From positions 62,001 through 126,000 of the forward strand of contig JAFDYF010000020.1 of assembly GCA_018267575.1 (NCBI GenBank): 64,000 nt of DNA, given 5' to 3'. Of the stretch, positions 16,875-24,233 are shown piece by piece. The notes under the pieces are model-generated. The model worked only from the letters and a program-made list of their open reading frames with translations. It was not told the origin of the DNA and made no database searches. The stretch comes from Bacteroidota bacterium. Its GTDB lineage: Bacteria > Bacteroidota > Bacteroidia > Chitinophagales > Chitinophagaceae. Within the stretch, counting starts at the first letter, position 1. Every line of letters starts with the position of its first letter. Both the position numbers and the translations under genes were made by a program.

Positions 16875-18839
16875 TTGACATATCTGAAAGTGAGAAAATA
16901 CTATTTTCTAAATAATAAAAAACAATGGCGGGGACCCTATTGGCTTCCTCAAGTTTTGTTTTATAGCTTAACAGGAACTATAAAACCTTATACTTATCTC
17001 TGGCATAATAAGCTTTCACAAGATGGTTGTGAACATCCACTACACTGCATCTATGGTAGAAAAAAAGCCTTTGAGTTTGGATTTCTCCCTTTCTGGTTGT
17101 TTGGCTCTAATTTGAAAATAATAGCCGCTAATCTGATTAATTGGATAAAGAAAAGGCTTAAAAAGAAAGATAGCTGGGACAGATTGTTGCAAAAGCCTAT
17201 TGAAACCCCTTCAGTACTTAAAGTTGCAACAAATGTTTTTTTAATCCCCTCCTTAACTGCCATTCATGACTTTGGAGGAACAGGTGAATTTGCCGTAAAA
17301 CTGATTTACGTTGAAAGAGATACCAAAGAAGCAAAATCACTTCAATATCCAATTCTGATAAGCAGCGACAAGAAACCAGGTATTCGTTTTGAAATAACAA
17401 TGGCAGAACCACCGCAGGTGGGTGGTGTTCTTCATAAAGAGTCTTATGGCTTACATCATCATTTATTGTTAAAAAATGGCTATGAGGATATATCAGTTGC
17501 AAAAGACTGTGTATTCGATTTTTCTACACGTTTTCCATATAAACCACAAATATTAAAAGGCCGGTTCAGCCAGGCAAATTTGATGGTGCCTTCTGATTAT
17601 AAGAACAGCTTCAACAGGCTTGTGTTAAAAATTGAAGATGATAAACCGATTGGTCCCTTGGACATAATTATGCGTTCCGGGTCTCATCTTTATGACTATG
17701 AAAAATTTAATGTGCACCCCTCTCTTATGGGTATGTCATTCAGAACCGGAGGCGGCTATGCAGAAGTAAAAATAGAAGAAAAGCATTACCGTTTTTATGA
17801 GGTGTCAGATTCCATTTATTTAATTGATGGAATTGATAGGGAAGATCTTGAACAATTTAAACAAAAAGCGGAGGTCATGAGGATAGCGCTGGCTATCTTA
17901 TGCGGTAAATTCTATGGCGGTCAATGTAGCTATGTCACATCAGGTACGCCGGATTTTAAGAATATAGAAGGTATATGGTACGAGATTGAGCGGAACAGCG
18001 TATTGTCAAATTGTCGTGTAATTGATTTGCAATTTTTTCGTACAACATTTAAAGAAACAGACGCAGAATATACAACTAAATTTAAACCGGTTAACAAGGC
18101 TGTTGATACTATGCTGTTTTCCGATTTGTGCAATGCCTTATGGAAAGATGATAACTTACTGCATGCAGCAGAACTTGTAATAAGCGGCATGGGCAATAGC
18201 GATCCGGTACAGCAAGGCGCTTTGTATTCGGTAGCACTGGAAACACTTACATCAACGCTGGGAAATACAAAAGCAAAGGATTTGAGACCTGTTGATGATG
18301 ACGCAGTATTTAAGAATATAAAAGAAGATTTAATAAACGGGTTAGAAAACTATAAGGCCGGTATTTCTCAAGATGGCTTTACAATTCTGCAAAGGAAAAT
18401 TGAGTCGTTAAATACACCTGCAAACCAGGATAAACTGACAAAGACATTTGAACTGTTTGGAATCACTCCCACTGAAGAAGACAAAAAGGCCATTAAAAAC
18501 AGAAACAGTTATTTACATGGCCGCAGCCCACTAAACCGCACACAACAATTTGAACTGACTCAGATTTCTTTAAAGCTTCATACGTTAATTGTTTCGCTAT
18601 TATTAAAATCAGTTGGCTATTTCGGCCATATAATCAATTTAGATGTGCAGGTCTATCTTACTGATGAAGGCAAGCTTTTTGACATTGTTTCTGAACAATC
18701 AGCTACAATAAAAAAATCTTTAGCGGAAATGCAGAAAGCAAGTGATGAACAAGATGAAACAGCTTTTAATAGCGCTAAGGGTAAGTTATCGAAATACCTG
18801 GAAGAAAATAAATTATCCAATATGGTTAGGATTATCTAA
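16875..18839 (+). CDS. Large uncharacterised protein with GYF_2-like N-terminus and HEPN-like C-terminus
   Basis: About 654 aa, no clear overall homologue recognised. Residues 8-46 (KYYFLNNKKQWRGP, then GTIKPYTYLW) follow the GYF_2 pattern of aromatic start, GP, and G-x-I-x-P-x-T-x-x-W. The middle 350 residues are a soluble mixed alpha/beta region without a known motif. The C-terminal 180 residues are helical and contain RNSYLHGR at about 543-550, an R-x4-H arrangement as in HEPN ribonucleases, reached through a long helical stretch as in ApeA-type proteins. The annotated start is TTG at 16875; GTG at 16890, starting VRKYYF, is as likely. An XRE regulator is upstream and two unknown genes downstream, which suggests a possible defence module (inference). 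Confidence 0.6.
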   Translation: MTYLKVRKYYFLNNKKQWRGPYWLPQVLFYSLTGTIKPYTYLWHNKLSQDGCEHPLHCIYGRKKAFEFGFLPFWLFGSNLKIIAANLINWIKKRLKKKDSWDRLLQKPIETPSVLKVATNVFLIPSLTAIHDFGGTGEFAVKLIYVERDTKEAKSLQYPILISSDKKPGIRFEITMAEPPQVGGVLHKESYGLHHHLLLKNGYEDISVAKDCVFDFSTRFPYKPQILKGRFSQANLMVPSDYKNSFNRLVLKIEDDKPIGPLDIIMRSGSHLYDYEKFNVHPSLMGMSFRTGGGYAEVKIEEKHYRFYEVSDSIYLIDGIDREDLEQFKQKAEVMRIALAILCGKFYGGQCSYVTSGTPDFKNIEGIWYEIERNSVLSNCRVIDLQFFRTTFKETDAEYTTKFKPVNKAVDTMLFSDLCNALWKDDNLLHAAELVISGMGNSDPVQQGALYSVALETLTSTLGNTKAKDLRPVDDDAVFKNIKEDLINGLENYKAGISQDGFTILQRKIESLNTPANQDKLTKTFELFGITPTEEDKKAIKNRNSYLHGRSPLNRTQQFELTQISLKLHTLIVSLLLKSVGYFGHIINLDVQVYLTDEGKLFDIVSEQSATIKKSLAEMQKASDEQDETAFNSAKGKLSKYLEENKLSNMVRII

Positions 18840-18880
18840 ACCTACTTTATTGAAATTCAAAACTTGACTCGTTAGAATTT

Positions 18881-19138
18881 ATGCAAATAATAACTTCGTC
18901 AACACCAATTCAGAAATATGTCAGGTTGCCCGGTAATGAGATTATCTTTTTTCCCAGATTGATTGAACATTTTTCTTTCAAACATCTTAATCCTGTTACT
19001 GCTGGCTTGTGTATAATTGATGCTAAAAAGAGGGTAGTGAATTGCTTTGGATTAAGTATTACTCTTCACCTTGAGTCAGATGAAGAAAATGATTCAAAAT
19101 TGGCTACCCGACAGGTATTTGGCGACAATAAGAAATAA
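18881..19138 (+). CDS. Hypothetical protein, 85 aa
   Basis: Small open frame with an ATG, 41 bases after the GYF_2/HEPN-like gene on the same strand. No signal peptide, membrane helix or recognised motif; two cysteines and an acidic tail (ESDEENDSK). Composition is like its neighbours. Coding status rests on position and normal codon use only. Confidence 0.45.
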   Translation: MQIITSSTPIQKYVRLPGNEIIFFPRLIEHFSFKHLNPVTAGLCIIDAKKRVVNCFGLSITLHLESDEENDSKLATRQVFGDNKK

Positions 19139-19259
19139 TCCTTTTCGCAAAACATAAAGCTGCTTAAGCATAATTCAAATTTTCTTATGGGTATAGACTT
19201 TGGGGTATAAAATGGTTGTGTTGGCACATAGCTGTTTATTTCATCCCTAAGTATATATT

Positions 19260-20486
19260 ATGGTACATAATGAAGCAAAGGAGACTAAGTTTTCGACTGA
19301 TAATTTACGGCTTCTATACCCTGCACCTGCCAACGAGGAATCATTATATAGTGTCTTAACAAAATGGTCGGTAGTAATAGCTGAATATGGAAAGACTGTA
19401 AGTTCCGGTAAGGAGGGGAAAGAGGGAATCCAGGAAATGATTGAATTGTCGGCTGCATTAAAACAGAAGGCGAAGGAATTTTTCATCCAATCTATTGTTG
19501 GTAAAATTGCTGTGCAGGATAAAAAAGAGCTGACATCTATCACACAATCAATAATAACCAGGCTTCTTGATCAGGTTTTTGCATTTGAGCAAAAACAAAC
19601 TGAAGCGATAAGTCTTGAATCGATAAAGCTGGTTTCGGAACATGCAAGGGAAGTGTTTGAATTTATAAGGGAATATTTTTCCAGCTATTTTGATTACTCT
19701 CAAAAAGTACCAGGCTATTTGCTTCTACAGTATAAAGAGTCATTAAAAACAAGTGCGGACAGCCTGAAGCAATTGGTAGTTAATAACGGGATAGAAATGC
19801 AGGAAATTGGTGTGGTCGTTGCGGAAATAATTGAACAAACTATAAGTGAACACAGTACAGTAAATACTTACAGGCAAATTAATTATTATAAAGATTTATT
19901 TCATCAATTCTTATCGGGAGACGGTACTCTTAATTCTTCTTTTATACGCCATGCCTTTTACAAACTCAATTACAATAGTGAAACATTTATAGTGAATGAA
20001 TATGAGCGGTTAAACAAAGCCTGCAGCCAGCTTTATTCTATTAAGGAAAAAATAGCTTTCCTGTCCTACGAACTTAAAATGGTAAACCAATTTTTCTCTA
20101 CTCCAAGGAATGGTTACTTACAATTCCTGCCTTCAGTAAAAGAACAGGTAGGAAATTGGATTGTTGAAGAAATAAGATTTCTTGAAAAAGGAACACTACC
20201 CATTGAATATACCAACACATTGACCGAACCCGATAGCAAAATACACACTTCGCTTTCGGTGGCAAAACTTGCTGTCATCATCAGGCTGCTGGTAGTTGAC
20301 AAAATAATTATTAACCGATCGGTAGCGCCTATGCTTCGCATTGTAGGGAAAACGTTTTCTACTCTGCAAAAAGACGATATTTCAATCGGTAGTTTGGAGA
20401 CTAAATATCATGCTCCTGACAAGGCGACTATTAATTCGGTAAAGGATATGCTGTTTAAATGGATAAATATTTTGGGAAAATTGTAG
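19260..20486 (+). CDS. Uncharacterised helical protein with RteC-like C-terminus
   Basis: A 408-residue soluble, mostly alpha-helical protein. The last 110 residues (KIHTSLSVAKLAVIIRLLVVD, then TFSTLQKDDISIGSLETKYH) resemble the C-terminal part of many Bacteroidota proteins related to RteC, the regulator of conjugative-transposon excision, and of other accessory-region proteins. No enzyme motif is seen. It follows the 85-aa gene by 121 bases on the same strand. The likeness places this stretch in mobile or defence DNA but gives no function. Confidence 0.6.
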   Translation: MVHNEAKETKFSTDNLRLLYPAPANEESLYSVLTKWSVVIAEYGKTVSSGKEGKEGIQEMIELSAALKQKAKEFFIQSIVGKIAVQDKKELTSITQSIITRLLDQVFAFEQKQTEAISLESIKLVSEHAREVFEFIREYFSSYFDYSQKVPGYLLLQYKESLKTSADSLKQLVVNNGIEMQEIGVVVAEIIEQTISEHSTVNTYRQINYYKDLFHQFLSGDGTLNSSFIRHAFYKLNYNSETFIVNEYERLNKACSQLYSIKEKIAFLSYELKMVNQFFSTPRNGYLQFLPSVKEQVGNWIVEEIRFLEKGTLPIEYTNTLTEPDSKIHTSLSVAKLAVIIRLLVVDKIIINRSVAPMLRIVGKTFSTLQKDDISIGSLETKYHAPDKATINSVKDMLFKWINILGKL

Positions 20487-20824
20487 CAGGTTTGTTTGGT
20501 TCCCCAATAGATGTAAAATAAATAATCATGCAGATATCGTAATAGAAATATTCGTAAAAAGGGCCTATACTAATAATTTATTTTGAAGGAGAAATCCCAA
20601 AGATGGCTCTAATTTGAAAATATTCAAGATTCCATACCTAAATCGGTAATTTATCAGAATAAATCTGAGGGTTATAAAAGCAAGACTCAGAACTATAATT
20701 ATGTGCCTAACACCAAAGTGAACGATTTACGCTGCTTAATATTTCCAAAAGCGTAAGCTTTTTTCCTCATTGAGAAATGCTATCTCCACCGCTTACTTCA
20801 CATTTGCAACCAATAAACTATAAA
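20487..20824. other. Intergenic region upstream of the FecA-like receptor
   Basis: About 340 bases, AT-rich. It must carry the promoter for the receptor operon. A weak hairpin AAAAGC-GTAA-GCTTTT (20747-20762) with trailing T lies 60 bases before the receptor start and might be a terminator. Nothing else recognised. Confidence 0.4.
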
Positions 20825-22993
20825 ATGAAAATAAAATATCTGAATATTTCTGCGTTTTTTTTAATGCTTGCCTTTACGGCTCATGCTCAGGACACCAGTA
20901 AGTACCTGAAGGAAGTGATTGTTACCAGTATTAAAACTGTTCGGGGTACGGGGCACATGCCTGAAGTTAAAGACGGTATCATCTATGCCGGAAAAAAGAA
21001 TGAGGTAATTGTAGTTGACAGCCTGGATGCCAATAAAGCTGTTAATAATACCAGGCAAATCTTAGGGCGCATACCCGGTTTAAATATTGTTGAAACTGAA
21101 AGTTCCGGATTTACTGCAAATGGCATTGCCACAAGGGGATTAAACCCCATACAGAGCATTGAAATGAATACCCGTCAAAACGGGTACAATATCAGTGCTG
21201 ACATTTTCGGTTATAATGAATCGTACTACATTCCACCGATGGAAGCGGTACAGCGCATTGAAATGGTGAGAGGAGCTGCATCACTTCAATTTGGTTCACA
21301 GTTCGGCGGCTTGGTAAACTATGTTACGGAAGATGCTCCTGCAAATAAGCCAATGGAGTTCAGAGTTTCTCAGACAATAGGGAGCTTTGGGATGTTTAAT
21401 TCCTTCAGTTCAATAGGAGGAAATTATAAGAAGTGGAGTTATTATGGCTTTATACAATACCGTAATATGGACGGATACCGTCCCAACAGTACGCAATGGC
21501 AATTATCAGGTTTTGGTAAAATTCAATACAAAGCGTCAGATAAACTGACTGTAGGCGTGGAATATTCTTTGCTCCGCAACAGGATTCAAATGCCGGGGGG
21601 ATTAACCGATAGCTTGTTTAATGTGAATCCTAAAATATCTACCCGTGCAAGGAACTGGTTAAAAAGCCCCTGGAATATTTTGGCTGCTCATGCTGATTTC
21701 AAGCCATCAGCAAACACTACTATCAGCTTAAAAACAACTTACCTGTTCAGCCACCGCTCTTTGGTGTGGCGAAATGAAGATGGCGGGCCTGAAGCCTTAG
21801 ATGAGATTGATCCTGCCACCAATGCCTATGTACCCAGGGAAGTTGGTAGTGAGGATATGAATAATACCACAACAGAATTAAGAGTATCTCATATTTATAA
21901 ATTGGGTAAACAAAAATCCACACTTGCTGGTGGAGTTAGGTTTGCTTATGCCTGGTTTAAAAGACAGGGTGGCGGCGAGGGTACTACGGGAAGTGATTTT
22001 GATTTATCCATAACGGGAGATTGGGGATACAATTTGGATTTTACAACTACTAATATTTCACCGTTTATAGAAAATATTTTTAAAGTAGGAAACAAACTTT
22101 CAATCACCCCTGGCTTTAGACTTGAGTATTTAAACAGTACTGCAAATGGGTATAAAATCGATGGAAACTTTAAACAGGTTTCCGACCAAAGCCGCAACAG
22201 AACATTTGCATTAATTGGAACGGGGCTGGAATATAAACTGAGTGCAAACACAAATGTCTATGCAAATTTCAGCCAGGCATACCGCCCAATTGATTACAGC
22301 CAGTTGGAACCATTCGGCATAACATCTAAGATTGACCCGAACCTGAAAGATGCGTATGGCTTTAATACAGATTTAGGGTACAGGGGGACAATCAGGAATT
22401 TTCTCAATTTCGATATTGGTGGATTTTACATGGCCTATAATAACAGGATTGGTGTGGTGCTTAAAACTGATCCTGCTACTAACCAGGATTATTCACTTCG
22501 TACCAATATTGCTAACAGCGTAAATAAGGGCATTGAGAGTTATATTGAGTTTAATATTTTAAAATATATTAATCAAAAATCAAAATACGGGTTAAGCATT
22601 TTTAATTCATTTGCTTATATAGATGCTAAATATACATCCGGAGAATTCAAAGGCAAGAGGGTTGAAGCTGCAGCAAAAATCATTAACCGCATAGGCTTAA
22701 TATTCAATAGTAAACAATTTTCAACCACCTTCCAGGTAAATAATATTGGTGATGCATACGGCGATGCCTCTAATGCGGTATCCAGTACTGACCCTATTGC
22801 AGGATATATACCAGCTTACACAGTTGCTGATATTAGTGCCACTTACAAGATAAAAAATTATGCTTTAAAGGTTGGACTTAATAACCTTACTGATAAAGCT
22901 TACTTTACCCGCAGAACAGATGAGTACCCCGGCCCTGGTATTATTCCTGCAGTTGGAAGAAGTTTTTACATTGGGTTCTCCGCAAAATTTTAA
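20825..22993 (+). CDS. FecA-like TonB-dependent outer-membrane receptor
   Basis: Outer-membrane importer, 722 aa, most like ferric-citrate/siderophore receptors. Signal peptide 1-21 ends AHAQ; the plug domain holds NTRQILGRIPG, TRGLNPIQSIEMNTRQNGYN and YYIPPMEAVQRIEMVRG, then QFGSQFGGLVNYV, the FecA-type pattern. The barrel ends with the aromatic terminus YIGFSAKF. The frame opens at 20777, but the ATG at 20825 starts a clean signal peptide. No STN or carboxypeptidase-like domain. The stop overlaps the next start (TAATG), so it is co-translated with the di-haem peroxidase, a pairing that suggests iron or metal uptake linked to peroxide handling. Confidence 0.9.
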   Translation: MKIKYLNISAFFLMLAFTAHAQDTSKYLKEVIVTSIKTVRGTGHMPEVKDGIIYAGKKNEVIVVDSLDANKAVNNTRQILGRIPGLNIVETESSGFTANGIATRGLNPIQSIEMNTRQNGYNISADIFGYNESYYIPPMEAVQRIEMVRGAASLQFGSQFGGLVNYVTEDAPANKPMEFRVSQTIGSFGMFNSFSSIGGNYKKWSYYGFIQYRNMDGYRPNSTQWQLSGFGKIQYKASDKLTVGVEYSLLRNRIQMPGGLTDSLFNVNPKISTRARNWLKSPWNILAAHADFKPSANTTISLKTTYLFSHRSLVWRNEDGGPEALDEIDPATNAYVPREVGSEDMNNTTTELRVSHIYKLGKQKSTLAGGVRFAYAWFKRQGGGEGTTGSDFDLSITGDWGYNLDFTTTNISPFIENIFKVGNKLSITPGFRLEYLNSTANGYKIDGNFKQVSDQSRNRTFALIGTGLEYKLSANTNVYANFSQAYRPIDYSQLEPFGITSKIDPNLKDAYGFNTDLGYRGTIRNFLNFDIGGFYMAYNNRIGVVLKTDPATNQDYSLRTNIANSVNKGIESYIEFNILKYINQKSKYGLSIFNSFAYIDAKYTSGEFKGKRVEAAAKIINRIGLIFNSKQFSTTFQVNNIGDAYGDASNAVSSTDPIAGYIPAYTVADISATYKIKNYALKVGLNNLTDKAYFTRRTDEYPGPGIIPAVGRSFYIGFSAKF

Positions 22994-24120
22994 TGCTGAT
23001 GAAAAAAAATAAATTCGCAATCACTATTGTTATTTTATTCGTTACCGTTTTTAGTTCAAGTATAATCCTATCCTCCTGCAATAAGGAAAGAGACATTGTT
23101 TCGGTGGAATACATTGATAAAATAAAACTCGGAAAATTAATTTTCAACGATAAAAATTTATCTAACCCGATAGGACAATCCTGTTCAAGTTGCCATAGCC
23201 CATCCACAGGTTTCAGCGACCTTAACCACAGCATTGTTTCAGAAGGTGCAGTGGCAGGTTTATTCGGTAACAGGAATGCCCCCAATATAGCTTATGGTAT
23301 GTTTGCGCCACCGCTTCATTTCGATACGGTGGATTCCACTTATGTTGGCGGATTCTTTTTAGACGGAAGGGTGAATACGTTGCAGGAGCAATCAAAAAAA
23401 CCGTTTTTGAATCCTTTGGAAATGAACATTTCTTCTGTGCAGATGCTTATAAATAAGCTTAAAGAGGCCGGGTATTATTCGCTTTACAGACAGGTTTACG
23501 GCGAGGCGATTGACAATGAAGCAACATTTAATAATATCGCTGATGCCATTGCATCTTTTGAAAGATCACCCGACCTGAATCTCTTTACCTCCAAATACGA
23601 TTACTACTTAAAAGGGCTGGCAACACTTACCCCACAGGAGCTGCACGGACTGCAATTGTTCAATGATACTGCGAAGGGCAAATGCGCCAATTGTCATATT
23701 TCAGACCCTGACCCGATAAGCGGGCAAGTATTGTTCACAGATTTTACCTACGACAATATTGGTGTACCTAAAAATCCTGCGAATCCATTTTACACTATAC
23801 CCACAGCGTTCAACCCGCTGGGCAGCAATGCCATTGATTATGGGCTGGGAGGATTCTTAAACGACTCTGATAATTACGGCAGATTTAAAGTGCCCACCTT
23901 GCGGAATGCTGCACTTTCAGCGCCTTATTTTCATAACGGCTTCTATAACACGCTTGAAGAAGTGGTACATTTTTATAACAAACGAGATGTGGATCCGTTC
24001 CCTCCCGCTGAAATACCTGCAACGGTTAATCATGATGAATTAGGGAATTTAAAATTAACCAGCCAGGAAGAAAAAGATATTATTGCGTTTATTAAAACGC
24101 TGACGGATGGTTACAAATAA
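22993..24120 (+). CDS. Di-haem cytochrome c peroxidase (MauG/CcpA family) lipoprotein
   Basis: Periplasmic di-haem peroxidase family protein, 375 aa. An N-terminal membrane segment ends in a lipobox-like ILSSC (C at about 29), predicting a lipoprotein. The first haem site is CSSCH (about residues 65-69), the second CANCH (about 232-236); TLRNAALSAPYFHNG near the end is the conserved family motif. Start at 22993 overlaps the receptor stop by one base; an ATG two codons on is also possible. Members reduce H2O2 or modify proteins; which applies is not readable here. Confidence 0.9.
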   Translation: MLMKKNKFAITIVILFVTVFSSSIILSSCNKERDIVSVEYIDKIKLGKLIFNDKNLSNPIGQSCSSCHSPSTGFSDLNHSIVSEGAVAGLFGNRNAPNIAYGMFAPPLHFDTVDSTYVGGFFLDGRVNTLQEQSKKPFLNPLEMNISSVQMLINKLKEAGYYSLYRQVYGEAIDNEATFNNIADAIASFERSPDLNLFTSKYDYYLKGLATLTPQELHGLQLFNDTAKGKCANCHISDPDPISGQVLFTDFTYDNIGVPKNPANPFYTIPTAFNPLGSNAIDYGLGGFLNDSDNYGRFKVPTLRNAALSAPYFHNGFYNTLEEVVHFYNKRDVDPFPPAEIPATVNHDELGNLKLTSQEEKDIIAFIKTLTDGYK

Positions 24121-24233
24121 TTTTAAATTTCTGATAAGAAAAAGCGCTATATATAATAACATTCAAAATTTATAAATCACTCCCGGTATAAATCTGCTAT
24201 TAAAGTAATTAAGCCATAAATTTATTTTATTTT

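Noticed and set aside
20747..20764. AAAAGC-GTAA-GCTTTT hairpin before the FecA-like receptor
   Set aside because: Stem is weak and it lies inside the promoter region; kept only as a note in the intergenic entry.
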